Position numbers and translations under genes: made by a program
The notes under the pieces: generated by a model
Databases searched by the model: none
Seen by the model: only the letters and a program-made list of their open reading frames with translations
What the model was told of the DNA's origin: nothing
In this document: positions 35,603 to 44,069 of the stretch, in pieces
How positions within the stretch are numbered: the stretch's first letter is position 1
Layout of the letters: each line of letters opens with the position of its first letter
Assembly (NCBI GenBank): GCA_963841705.1
Contig: CAWJDY010000074.1
Location: forward strand, 68,554-132,553
Reading direction: 5' to 3'
Length of the DNA: 64,000 nucleotides
From: VAZQ01 sp963841705
GTDB lineage: Bacteria; Pseudomonadota; Alphaproteobacteria; Rhizobiales; Xanthobacteraceae

Positions 35603-36142
35603 TCAACAGCGCCGCCCAACGCAACGACCAGCCCGATAGGGCACGGCCACGCGCGGTCGTGGCGGCAGTGCAGCCGCATAGGCCGATCGGGGTCCACTGT
35701 AGTAGCCCCGGTTTGGCACAGCGGATCCGTATCCGTACCCATACCTGGGCCCTACGTAGGGGCGCGGTCCGTATCCGTACCCATACCTGGGCCCTACGTC
35801 GTAGGGGCGCGGTCCATATCCGTAGCCGTACCGCGGCCCTACATACGGGCCCGGTCCATATCCGTAGCCGTAGCTAGGCCCGACATACACGGGTGGTCCC
35901 TCTACATAGTCAGAGTCAGGTTCTCCGTAAGCCGTTGTTTCATATCCATTGCCGTAGCCGGGGCCTACGTACGCAGCTGCTCCATTAATCGGCGCTGACG
36001 GCGTCACGTAGACCGGCCCGGCTCCAGGAGCAACGTAGACGCCGCCGGGCGCGACATAAACGGACTGCGCCGCAGCGCTACCCATGTGCATCGATGACAA
36101 TGCTGCTACTGCTATGCCAAGAGCAAGTGGTCGGTAGCTCAT
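35603..36142 (-). CDS. secreted protein with YGYGYGPRPYVGPR tandem repeats
   Basis: The 179-residue protein has a signal peptide (MSYRPLALGIAVAALSSMHM, cleavage near AAAQS), two VYVAPG repeats, and four tandem copies of a 14-15 residue unit YGYGYGPRPYVGPR. The C-terminus is basic with two Cys (GRCVGRRC). An AGAGGAG ribosome site precedes ATG 36142 by 7 bases. The low-complexity Tyr/Gly/Pro content suggests an unfolded, adhesive or matrix-like surface protein. Biological role is unknown. It is 239 bases upstream of the other Tyr-rich gene and could be cotranscribed. Confidence 0.75.
   Translation of the reverse strand: MSYRPLALGIAVAALSSMHMGSAAAQSVYVAPGGVYVAPGAGPVYVTPSAPINGAAAYVGPGYGNGYETTAYGEPDSDYVEGPPVYVGPSYGYGYGPGPYVGPRYGYGYGPRPYDVGPRYGYGYGPRPYVGPRYGYGYGSAVPNRGYYSGPRSAYAAALPPRPRVAVPYRAGRCVGRRC
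35727..35897. repeat. four coding tandem repeats of 42-45 bp
   Basis: Units start at 35727, 35769, 35814 and 35856 (steps of 42, 45 and 42 bases). Units 1 and 2 are identical except for one extra codon in unit 2, which indicates recent duplication. Units 3 and 4 are more diverged. All lie in frame inside the secreted protein gene, so copy number can vary without frameshift. Confidence 0.85.
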
Positions 36143-37048
36143 TTTTAAACTCCTCTAGTCGAGCTCTCCCGATCCAATATTTGATTATTGCCGATGACCG
36201 CCTGACGCGCAAATGTGGTAGCGTGAGTACTTGTACCGATTTCATACAAACTGAACGTTTATTCACCAATTACAGTGTCACGATACCGCTGCTGCATGCA
36301 CGCGCGAAAAATATTTATGAGCACCTGCAATCTGGGTGAGAAACTTGATTTGGTTTTTAACGGCAATCCACGTTTCGGGATTTTTAAGCTGAACGGCGGT
36401 CAAACCTGAACTCTTCAATAGAGGATCGATATCGAGCCGTGCCTTTATTGCCGCCGAATATGCGGCTCTCGCTATCCCGCCGCCTGCTGTGGGAAGCGAG
36501 CTAAATGGAGCGGTGTGCGCCAGATTTCTGTTGGTCAATTGGCACTCCGAGGGTGATGAGCTCAGGCCGTTTCAATTGATCCAATCGCATTCGGTCTCCT
36601 GGCCAGCCAAATCGGCCAGTCGCAGGATATCGGCTTTGCTGGGATCAGTCAGCGGGTGTTGCGCAACCGGTCTGAGGCCAAAGCGTCCATTGAGGGAGTG
36701 CGGTTAGCGCCACCCCAAAAGTTCGTCCACCCCCTGAGTCCAATCCTCGTTGCGGACCAGTCGTAATCGAACGAGGCTGCGGGCCGTCTACCCACGCTGC
36801 ATCTTGCATTTAATTGCTGTTGGATTGCTTTTTAGAAAGTCCGCTTCAGGGAAATGGGGAACTGGTTGTGCATCACAGCAAAACTGGCGGTTAATGTCAG
36901 CTTCGGGTCCATGACCTGCCCAAACTGGCCTCGTAAGGCGAGTCCGCTACTCATCCGAGACCGGCGGTAACCGCGAACAGACCCCACTCACACTTCGTGC
37001 CACTTTGAGACCTGAGCATGTGCAGCAATGCGCGCAACAAAACTGCGT
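36143..37048. other. 906-base region with only gene fragments
   Basis: No intact gene is supported. It contains the AraC-type N-terminal fragment at 36278-36538, an orphan C-terminal-like frame on the minus strand ending at 36572 (GRFGLRPVAQHPLTDPSKAD and then ILRLADLAGQETECDWIN, no start codon), and a TTGTGCATCACAGCAAA stretch shared with 33205-33221. It looks like a decayed accessory segment between the two inverted PF04392 genes. Confidence 0.5.
36278..36538 (-). pseudogene. truncated AraC-family regulator (N-terminal fragment)
   Basis: The 86 codons match only the beginning of the arabinose-binding-domain group of AraC regulators: YSAAIKARLDIDPLLKSSGL, then TAVQLKNPETWIAVKNQIKF. Family members run to about 330 residues with two C-terminal helix-turn-helix motifs, which are absent here. 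After IAGAHKYFSRV the similarity stops and a stop codon follows. A non-functional remnant is most likely. Confidence 0.6.
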
Positions 37049-38044
37049 TTACTCGATCACCTCGTCGGCGATGGCGAGCACCCCTGGCGGCACCTCGATG
37101 CCGAGCGCTCGCGCCGTTTGTAGGTTGATGACAAACTCGAATTTGGTCGATTGCAACACCGGCAGGTCCGCGGGTTTGGCGCCCTTTAGGATGCTGCCGG
37201 TGTAGGCGCCGATTTGATGAAACGTGTCCGCGAGGTCGGTTCCATAGCTCATCAGCCCGCCGGCCGCCACATAATCACGCAGGGAATAAGTTGCCGGAAT
37301 CCTGTCGCGCGCTGTCAAGGTGGCAAACTGCCCGCGGCGGCTGGCGAAGAATGCGTCGCCAGCGACGAAGAGAGCATCGGGGCGCTCGCGCGCAAAGGTG
37401 GCAAACGCCGCATCGATCTCGCCGATCGTCGTGGCGTTGAGTACCTGGATTTGCAACCCGAGGGTGGGGGCGGCTTCCTGCACGTCCCGTAACGTGATCT
37501 CGGCGACCGCGGCGTTGGTCGGATTGAGGAGCACGGCAATACGAATGGCCCTGGGCACCAAGTCATGCAGGAGCCGCAGCCGCTTGGCCATCACCTCGTT
37601 AACGAAAAAATTGATGCCTGTCGCGTTGCCGCCGGGCCGGGCGAGGCTGGCGACAAGACCAAGCCGGACCGGGTCATCGCCGACGCCGAAGACGATCGGG
37701 ATCGTCGCCGTTGCAGCTTTGGCCGCGAGCGCGGGCTGGTTGCCGGGCGTGGCGATCACGGCCACTTGTCGGCGGACCAGGTCAGCCATCAGTGCCGGCA
37801 GGCGATCGTATTGGCCCTCCAGCCAATGGTACTCGACCGTCACGTTCTGGCCTTCGACGTAGCCGGTTTCGTTGAGACCTTTGCGGAAAGCGGCCGCGAA
37901 GCGCGCGGAGGCATCGGCCGACCCAACTCGGATAAACCCGACCACCGGCATCGCGGGCTGCTGCGCCCGCGCCGCGAGCGGCCACGCGGCCGCGCCCCCG
38001 AGGAGCGTAATGACTTCGCGTCGTCTCAGCTGATCGAACTGCAT
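37049..38044 (-). CDS. PF04392-type ABC substrate-binding protein, copy 2
   Basis: The 331-residue product has the Tat-type leader QLRRREVITLLGGAAAWPLA followed by ARAQQ, and matches copy 1 (33381-34379) nearly end to end, for example GQNVTVEYHWLEGQYDRLPA and EFVINLQTARALGIEVPPGV. The start at 38044 (MQFDQLRRRE) aligns with copy 1. No permease or ATPase gene is adjacent. The two copies face each other as inverted repeats of about 1 kb separated by 2.7 kb. Confidence 0.85.
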   Translation of the reverse strand: MQFDQLRRREVITLLGGAAAWPLAARAQQPAMPVVGFIRVGSADASARFAAAFRKGLNETGYVEGQNVTVEYHWLEGQYDRLPALMADLVRRQVAVIATPGNQPALAAKAATATIPIVFGVGDDPVRLGLVASLARPGGNATGINFFVNEVMAKRLRLLHDLVPRAIRIAVLLNPTNAAVAEITLRDVQEAAPTLGLQIQVLNATTIGEIDAAFATFARERPDALFVAGDAFFASRRGQFATLTARDRIPATYSLRDYVAAGGLMSYGTDLADTFHQIGAYTGSILKGAKPADLPVLQSTKFEFVINLQTARALGIEVPPGVLAIADEVIE

Positions 38045-38288
38045 GCGCTGTCCCTGTCCAGGGTGACAGCATAACGGATCGGCAAGCATCAAGTCAGGGG
38101 CTCGCTGCACTGCGAAATTTCGACCCGGCTTACCGCCGCTTCGGGTCATTTCCTCCTATTGCCAGCGCAACAGCCGGTTCACCGCAATCAACGGACATGA
38201 AACTGAGATCGAAGCTCTGCGGGTCTTGCGCATGATCCTGCTGGTGATCATTGCGCTCTCGTTCCCGGGTCACTGTCGAGCGGAGTGA

Positions 38289-38498
38289 TCACCGCGAGGG
38301 CACGTCCACGGGCGCGCAGTTACGCCGTCCTTGCGCCAGGCAGTCGTCGAGCACGCGCTGATTGTACATCGCGTTGGCAAGCCAAATCCCCCCGCCAATG
38401 ACGATCGCCAGCAAGACCAGAAGCACAATATTTCCAAGCCGCCGGTCCGCTTCGCTTTCCGGTCCAGTACCTGCCGCGCGCCGCTCCTCGTCATCCAT
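38289..38498 (-). CDS. small single-pass membrane protein
   Basis: The 69-residue protein has a charged N-terminus (MDDEERRAAGTGPESEADRR), one membrane helix (about residues 25-45, NIVLLVLLAIVIGGGIWLAN) and a short periplasmic tail with two Cys (DDCLAQGRRNC) that could form a disulfide. ATG 38498 is preferred to a TTG three codons upstream. It is 27 bases downstream of the cckA gene on the same strand, so it may be cotranscribed. I do not recognise the family beyond its frequent place next to cckA in this group. Confidence 0.6.
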   Translation of the reverse strand: MDDEERRAAGTGPESEADRRLGNIVLLVLLAIVIGGGIWLANAMYNQRVLDDCLAQGRRNCAPVDVPSR

Positions 38499-38525
38499 GA
38501 CGATCAACGCAACCGCTATATCTGC

Positions 38526-41108
38526 TCAGCTCGCCATGGTTTCTTTCACCGCCGTCACCAGCTGCTTGAGCGTGAAAGGCTTGGGCAGAAAGCTGAACTG
38601 CTTGCGATCGGGCAAACTTTTCTCAAAAGCGTCTTCGGCGTAACCCGAGACGAAGATGATCTTGATGGCGGGATTGCGTTTGCGGAGCTCCTTCATCAGC
38701 GCCGGCCCATCCATTTCCGGCATGACCACGTCGGAAACAACAAGGTCGACCTGACCGCCCTGTCTTTCGAGCTCTTCCAGAGCCTCGAAGCCGTTGCTCG
38801 CCTGAATCACGGTATACCCGCGCGATTGTAATCCGCGGGCGTTGAGCGTGCGCAAGCCCTCCTCATCTTCGACCAGGAGTATCGTTCCCTGCCCGGTAAG
38901 GTCGGCCGCCGCGGTCCGCACGACCGTGTCAGCGGCGGAAATGGCGCCGGCAATGGCCGGAGCGGTGGTTTCGGGCAGAGGCGGCAGCTCGACGTCGTCC
39001 GCGCCCGCGATGTAACGCGGAAGAAAAATGCGAAAGGTGGTGCCCCTCCCCACTACGGAATCGACATAGATGAAGCCGCCGGTTTGCTTGACGATGCCAT
39101 AGACGGTCGAGAGGCCAAGTCCCGTGCCCTTGCCGATCTCCTTGGTGGTGTAGAAGGGGTCGAAGATCTTATCGATGATCTCGGGCGCGATCCCTGTTCC
39201 GGTATCTTCCGCTTCGACCAGCACATACTCACCGAGCGGCATCCCCTTCCCCTGGAACCGCATGCTGTCCTCGGCGCGAACATTCGAGGTTCGCAGGGCG
39301 AGCTTGCCGCCGAGCGGCATGGCATCGCGTGCATTCACCGCCAAGTTGATGATGACCTGCTCGAACTGCCCGACGTCGGCCTTGACCGGCCAGAGGTCGC
39401 GAACCTGCGGCACATCGAGCGTTACGTTCTCGCCGATGAGCCGGCGCAGCAATACTGTGAGGTCCGAAAGTGCCTCACCGACATCGATCACCTGCGGGCG
39501 CATCGTCTGCTTGCGCGAGAAGGCAAGCAGCTGGCGCACCAGGCTGGCGGCGCGATTTGCGTTCTGCTTGATCTGCATGATGTCATGGAACGACGGATCG
39601 GTGGGCCGGTGCGCGTTGAGCAGAAAGTCCGTTGCCATGATGATGGCGCCCAGCAGGTTGTTGAAGTCGTGAGCAATGTTGCCCGCGAGCCGGCCGATCG
39701 TCTCCATCTTCTGCTGCTGGTTGACCTGATTTTCGAGCGTGCGCTGCTGGGTCGTTTCCAGCGCATAGACAATCGCTGCTTCGCGGTCATTGTCCTGTTC
39801 GTCCTGAATGGCGGTGACGAAGAAGGTCGCGAAGCGTTCGTCGGGACCGGCGAGCGCCGCTTCAACCGGCTCTATCTCGCCCTGACCTTCTGCGGCACGA
39901 TGGATTGCCGCTTCCAACGTGCCGCGGTCGCGTGCCGCGACCGCAGTGAGAATCGAGCGATCGGCAGAGCCTTCGTTCTTGAACGCGGACAGGCACAAGT
40001 GGGCAAATTTCGCATTCAATTCCGCGATCCGCCCCTGCTCGTCCACAGTGGCGATTGCCATCGGCGTGTTCTGAAAAAAACGCATGAACCGGACCTCGGC
40101 GGCACGCTGGGGATCGTTGCCCTCATCATGCGCCCGATTGAGAACAAGCGTCCTTGAAGTTCCCGCGGTGCCGTCGGCGCCAAAAGCAACCTTGTGGTAA
40201 AGGCGTACGGGCAGCGTGCGGCCGCTGCGGGTCTTCAGGTCGATGTCGAATATCCCGGTCTTCACCTCGCCGGGGGTCACCGCGATCGTGGTCAGCAAGG
40301 CCGTGCCCTGCCCCGCCACGACATCTGCGAGCTTGAGACCGCCAGAGCCGACCTGCGCCAGATCGTAATCAAGCCACCCCGCCAGAGTAGCATTGAGATA
40401 AACCACGTTCCCGCTTGCATCTGCCGCGAAAAAGCCGGCGGGGGCGTGATCGAGGTAGTCGATTGCATGCTGCAGCTCTTGAAACACATTCTCGTGCCGC
40501 TCAAGCTCGCGGGTTACATCCGCGAGCGACCAGACGGTCATTCGGCCATCGCGCTTGCCGGTTTCCAGCGGCCGAACACAGATGCGCAGCCAGCGCCCCT
40601 CCTCGCCTTTATGGGCGCCCACACGGACTTCCTCCTGGCTCCGACGGCATTGGCGCGCCGCTTGCAGAAGCCGATAGACGGATTCGGACACGCCCGGATC
40701 GCCGATGAAAACGCGCTCGACCGGGCGAACCTCATCCGATCCCGCCGTCGCGATCAGTGCGCGATAAGCGGCATTGGAATAAACCACCCTTCCCTCGCGG
40801 TCGGTCACCAGCATCCCGTCGCTCGCGCCATCAACCACTGCTTTGAGCAGCGGGCTTGCCGTTTCGCTGCGCGCAACGCGCAGGATGCCGGCGGCGAGCG
40901 CAAACAGCAGAAAGACGCTGATGGTGGCCAGGGTCGCGAGAACAGCAAGTATGTACGGCTGTGCATGGTCGCGGCCGGCGAACAGAAGCCCGCCTGCGGC
41001 CAGCATGAGCAGCAATGCCACGAGGAGCACGAGACCGACGCTGCCGCCGGCCTGGTTCAGCACGGTGCGGTCAATCGGCGCGGAAGCATCGGCGGCAGGC
41101 CGCTGCAT
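38526..41108 (-). CDS. cckA: CckA-type hybrid sensor histidine kinase
   Basis: The 860-residue protein has two N-terminal helices (about 25-45 and 52-75), three PAS-like domains (about 85-200, 215-330 and 345-455), a HisKA domain with His480 in LAGNIAHDFNNLLGAI, an HATPase domain with GTGLGLSTVYGIVKQTGG, and a C-terminal receiver with Asp793 in LVVSDVVMPEMDG. This order is that of CckA, the alphaproteobacterial cell-cycle kinase that feeds phosphate through ChpT to CtrA and CpdR. Its place next to fliO and dksA supports this. The start at 41108 is conventional. Confidence 0.9.
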   Translation of the reverse strand: MQRPAADASAPIDRTVLNQAGGSVGLVLLVALLLMLAAGGLLFAGRDHAQPYILAVLATLATISVFLLFALAAGILRVARSETASPLLKAVVDGASDGMLVTDREGRVVYSNAAYRALIATAGSDEVRPVERVFIGDPGVSESVYRLLQAARQCRRSQEEVRVGAHKGEEGRWLRICVRPLETGKRDGRMTVWSLADVTRELERHENVFQELQHAIDYLDHAPAGFFAADASGNVVYLNATLAGWLDYDLAQVGSGGLKLADVVAGQGTALLTTIAVTPGEVKTGIFDIDLKTRSGRTLPVRLYHKVAFGADGTAGTSRTLVLNRAHDEGNDPQRAAEVRFMRFFQNTPMAIATVDEQGRIAELNAKFAHLCLSAFKNEGSADRSILTAVAARDRGTLEAAIHRAAEGQGEIEPVEAALAGPDERFATFFVTAIQDEQDNDREAAIVYALETTQQRTLENQVNQQQKMETIGRLAGNIAHDFNNLLGAIIMATDFLLNAHRPTDPSFHDIMQIKQNANRAASLVRQLLAFSRKQTMRPQVIDVGEALSDLTVLLRRLIGENVTLDVPQVRDLWPVKADVGQFEQVIINLAVNARDAMPLGGKLALRTSNVRAEDSMRFQGKGMPLGEYVLVEAEDTGTGIAPEIIDKIFDPFYTTKEIGKGTGLGLSTVYGIVKQTGGFIYVDSVVGRGTTFRIFLPRYIAGADDVELPPLPETTAPAIAGAISAADTVVRTAAADLTGQGTILLVEDEEGLRTLNARGLQSRGYTVIQASNGFEALEELERQGGQVDLVVSDVVMPEMDGPALMKELRKRNPAIKIIFVSGYAEDAFEKSLPDRKQFSFLPKPFTLKQLVTAVKETMAS

Positions 41109-41447
41109 GTCGGTTGTGAATCACTCCGTTCGCGTCAATCTGAGTGCCTCAGGCACCGAGTCGGTGCAAGAGTGCTCCATGCCGAGCTCATGCCGAGCCA
41201 GCGTCGACCGGGCACTCGGCTACAGTCCTGAGGCAGTCGATACCGGCGCTCAGGTGAGGACCCAAAGTACACATCCGCGGCCTTGGATCGAGCTGTTTAC
41301 CTCGTCGATGCTTCTGGTATACAAAAGGAGAACCGAGCGGAGATACTGGATAATCTTTGTAGTATTCAGGTCCGCAGCGATGTCATGGCGTTCTGTACTG
41401 GACCATTCCAGGCGAATGCCTTTGCGTAAGGACGCAGGGGAGGAGTG
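41109..41447. other. 339-base divergent intergenic region between cckA and fliO
   Basis: No gene is supported. It must hold promoters for the divergent cckA and fliO genes. A hairpin with seven-base arms (GCACCGA-G-TCGGTGC) lies at 41153-41167. An AT-rich tract at about 41320-41365 is the best place for the fliO promoter, and GGGGAGGAG lies just before the fliO start. Confidence 0.4.
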
Positions 41448-42488
41448 ATGTTCAACACCCTGTTCGGCGAGGGATACGCGTTCAAAATGCTGTTCGCGTT
41501 CATAGCGGTTTTCGGGCTACTGGCGCTGGCCTTGTGGCTCGTGCGCCGGTTTGGAGGCGAGCGGCTGAGCAACGGCGGCGCCCGCGGACGCCAGCCCCGA
41601 TTGGCCGTGATCGACGCAGCAAACGTGGATGGGCGACGAAAGCTTGTGCTCGTCCGTCGCGACAACGTCGAGCATCTCCTGATGATAGGGGGTCCGTCCG
41701 ACGTCGTCATCGAGCCTAATATCGTGCGCGCAGCAGCAGCGCCGCGCGACATGCCTGCAGCGCGCCCCTTGCCGGCAGGCGATACCCTGCCTCGAGCGTT
41801 GCCGCTCGGCGAAGGAAACATGTGGCCGCTGCAGCCGGAACCCGTTTCCAGAGCCGAGCCGCCCCTGCCGCGTCCGGAGCCGCAGCGCTCGCCTCCGCCC
41901 GTTGCGGAGCAAGCCCCACCCCGGCCGCCTCGCGAGGCCGGGTTTCCTCCTCCACCGCAACCCGCTTCTTCCCGGGAGCGCCGGCCGCGGCACGATCCGC
42001 TTTCCGGATTGGCGGAGGAGTTGGGACGGGTGGGCCCCTCGCCGGAGCCGGAAGACTTCGAGCCAGCACCGCGCCCGGCTCGACGTGAGCCTAGTTTGCG
42101 GCCCGTACCGCCCCCTTCTCCCAGTTCAGGTTCGGGTGGCGACGCAAAGTTCGCCTCCCCGGCGGACCAAAACCTGGCCGATATGGCGCAACGCTTCGAG
42201 GCTGTATTGCGCCGGCCGAACCGAAAAGAGGAGGTAGCCGCTCCCCAGCCAATCCCGAAGCCGGAGCAACCCGCGACCGCAGACGAAGAATTCGACGGGC
42301 CGGCTGTGGTGGAGACTAGCTCGCGTGCGCCTCGCACAGGCGCTCCGAGCGAGGCTCCGACGCCACCTCGGGATGAGACAAGAGCCGCCCGCAATGAGGC
42401 CAAGGTAGCCCCACCGCAGAGATCGCTCTACGACAGTCTCGAGCAGGAGATGGCCAGTTTGTTGGGCCGGCCGGGGAGCAAGGGCTGA
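41448..42488 (+). CDS. fliO: FliO/MopB-like membrane protein with long Pro-rich tail
   Basis: The 346-residue protein starts with a membrane helix (about residues 9-33, KMLFAFIAVFGLLALALWLV) and a short FliO-type domain: RLAVIDAANVDGRRKLVLVR, then RDNVEHLLMIGGPSDVVIE. FliO assists assembly of the flagellar type III export gate. From about residue 100 a 240-residue Pro/Glu/Arg-rich tail follows, far longer than classical FliO. ATG 41448 follows GGGGAGGAG; a GTG lies one codon upstream. No other flagellar genes are nearby, so export function is inferred from the family only. Confidence 0.75.
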   Translation: MFNTLFGEGYAFKMLFAFIAVFGLLALALWLVRRFGGERLSNGGARGRQPRLAVIDAANVDGRRKLVLVRRDNVEHLLMIGGPSDVVIEPNIVRAAAAPRDMPAARPLPAGDTLPRALPLGEGNMWPLQPEPVSRAEPPLPRPEPQRSPPPVAEQAPPRPPREAGFPPPPQPASSRERRPRHDPLSGLAEELGRVGPSPEPEDFEPAPRPARREPSLRPVPPPSPSSGSGGDAKFASPADQNLADMAQRFEAVLRRPNRKEEVAAPQPIPKPEQPATADEEFDGPAVVETSSRAPRTGAPSEAPTPPRDETRAARNEAKVAPPQRSLYDSLEQEMASLLGRPGSKG

Positions 42489-42638
42489 GGTTTCGGCGGA
42501 TAGGGCGAGTTCGCCTCGGAGGGGGGGCGCGCGCCAATGCCAAGGGGCATAGCGCGTCGCCCCTACGGCGTTCCGGCGGGTAGTGCGGCTACTGCCGGCG
42601 CACTGCCGCGACCCTCGCCGCGGCGCTGCAAAAGAGCT

Positions 42639-43079
42639 TCACTCGTCGCGGTAGATGCGCTCACGCCGCTCGTGACGCTCCTGCGCCTCCACCGACAGCG
42701 TGGCAATCGGGCGCGCTTCCAGCCGCTTGAGCGAGATCGGCTCCCCGGTCTCCTCGCAGTAGCCGTAGGTGCCGTCCTCAAGCCGCAAAAGCGCGGAATC
42801 GATCTTGGCTATCAGCTTGCGTTGACGGTCACGGGCGCGCAGCTCGATGGCCCTTTCGGTCTCTGACGAGGCGCGGTCGGCGAGATCGGGGTGGTTCTCG
42901 CTCTCTGCCTGCAGATGGGCCACCGTCTCCTTGGCTTCTTTGAGAATTTCCTCCTTCCAGGTGAGCAGTTTCTGGCGAAAATACTCGCGCTGGCGCTCAT
43001 TCATGAACGGCTCCTTCTCGGAAGGACGGTAATTCTTGCTCTTGTCCAGCACCGTAGCGCCGTTCTTTTGCGATGACAT
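42639..43079 (-). CDS. dksA: RNA polymerase-binding regulator DksA, one-Cys alphaproteobacterial type
   Basis: The 146-residue protein has the coiled-coil segment (about 30-95, with DLADRASSETERAIELRARD at the tip) and the globular end DGTYGYCEETGEPISLKRLE followed by ARPIATLSVEAQERHERRER. Classical DksA has four zinc Cys (C-x2-C, C-x2-C). Here only the first is kept and Thr, Ser and Ala replace the others, a variant known from alphaproteobacteria. It should act with ppGpp at the RNA polymerase secondary channel. The start at 43079 (MSSQKNGATV) is chosen over upstream in-frame ATGs that lack similarity. Confidence 0.93.
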   Translation of the reverse strand: MSSQKNGATVLDKSKNYRPSEKEPFMNERQREYFRQKLLTWKEEILKEAKETVAHLQAESENHPDLADRASSETERAIELRARDRQRKLIAKIDSALLRLEDGTYGYCEETGEPISLKRLEARPIATLSVEAQERHERRERIYRDE

Positions 43080-43308
43080 TGCAAACCCCATGGGAGAACG
43101 CACGCGAAGCCCCTGCACGCGCGGCGAGCTTATAACGACACCCGCAACGCCGGACAATAACGGAATTCGTGGCGCAATTCCGGGCGAGGGTTTCTTTGCT
43201 GCGCTGCGAAATGCGGCTCTGGGTTGCGCAAATTCTTGGCAGAACGAACCCGGCCGACGGCGGGAGTTACCCTTATTGGGTTAACCTGGGCAAGGCCGAT
43301 CGGCGGCG

Positions 43309-43917
43309 CTACTCCTTCTTGCCCCAGAGTTCCTCAAGCCGTGCATCCCGCCCGCAGTTCAAACGGTAGAACTTGTAGCGGATCGGGTTCTTGAGGTGAT
43401 AGTCCTGGTGGTATTCTTCCGCCTTGTAGAACGGGCCCGCCGCCGTAATCTCGGTCATGATCGGAGACTTGAAGCGGGCTTGCACCTTGGCCTTCGACGC
43501 CTCGGCGAGCTTGTGTTGCGTTTCGTCGTGATAAAAAATGGCGGTGCGGTACTGGTCGCCGTGGTCGCAGAACTGGCTATTCTTGGCGAGCGGATCGATG
43601 TTGTGCCAGAACACGTCCAGGAGCTTGTCGTAGGTCACCTTTGCCGGATCAAACGCCACCTCGACAAATTCGGCGTGGCCGGTGCCGCCGCGCGAGACCT
43701 CCTCATAGCTCGGGTTGACGGTATGCCCGCCGGTATAGCCTGAAGTGGTGCTGATCACGCCTTCGACCTTGTCGAAATCGGCCTCCACGCACCAGAAGCA
43801 GCCGCCGGCAAACGTCGCAATGGCCGTTTTCGCGGGCTCGGCCGGTTGCGCGGCGACCCCTGCGGCAAGCATCAGCCAGACTGCCAGGCCTGCGCCCCCA
43901 CCCGTCAAAATCCGCAT
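43309..43917 (-). CDS. msrA: exported peptide methionine-S-sulfoxide reductase
   Basis: The 202-residue enzyme has a signal peptide (MRILTGGGAGLAVWLMLAAG, cleavage near VAAQ) and the MsrA active site FAGGCFWCVEADF with catalytic Cys40. Other family blocks are GYTGGHTVNPSYEEVSRGGT and FWHNIDPLAKNSQFCDHGDQ. It reduces S-sulfoxides of methionine in periplasmic proteins. The start at 43917 has GGGAGG 6 bases upstream; the frame continues 20 codons further without a leader. A resolving Cys occurs near the end (RLNCGRDARL). Confidence 0.93.
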   Translation of the reverse strand: MRILTGGGAGLAVWLMLAAGVAAQPAEPAKTAIATFAGGCFWCVEADFDKVEGVISTTSGYTGGHTVNPSYEEVSRGGTGHAEFVEVAFDPAKVTYDKLLDVFWHNIDPLAKNSQFCDHGDQYRTAIFYHDETQHKLAEASKAKVQARFKSPIMTEITAAGPFYKAEEYHQDYHLKNPIRYKFYRLNCGRDARLEELWGKKE

Positions 43918-44069
43918 TCCCAACCTCCCGGTTCCAGTCACATTATACCCGGTGCGGTTTGCTTTCGAACGGCTCACGCCTACAACTCCCCCTCACTTTT
44001 GTGCGAGAGATACCTGCCCGGAACAGGCCAGGAGTGCTGAATAGTCGCACTGGCCGATGAAGGATCTGC

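Noticed and set aside
35727..35897. Regular 42-45 bp repeats considered as a CRISPR array
   Set aside because: The units are contiguous without unique spacers and encode an in-frame peptide repeat in a secreted protein gene.
38225..38288. Short hydrophobic plus-strand frame MILLVIIALSFPGHCRAE
   Set aside because: It is eighteen codons without a ribosome site, too little to support a gene.
41152..41167. GGCACCGAGTCGGTGC, identical to the last hairpin of the Streptococcus pyogenes Cas9 guide scaffold
   Set aside because: No cas gene, repeat array or other scaffold part is nearby, and a short GC palindrome can arise by chance in high-GC DNA.
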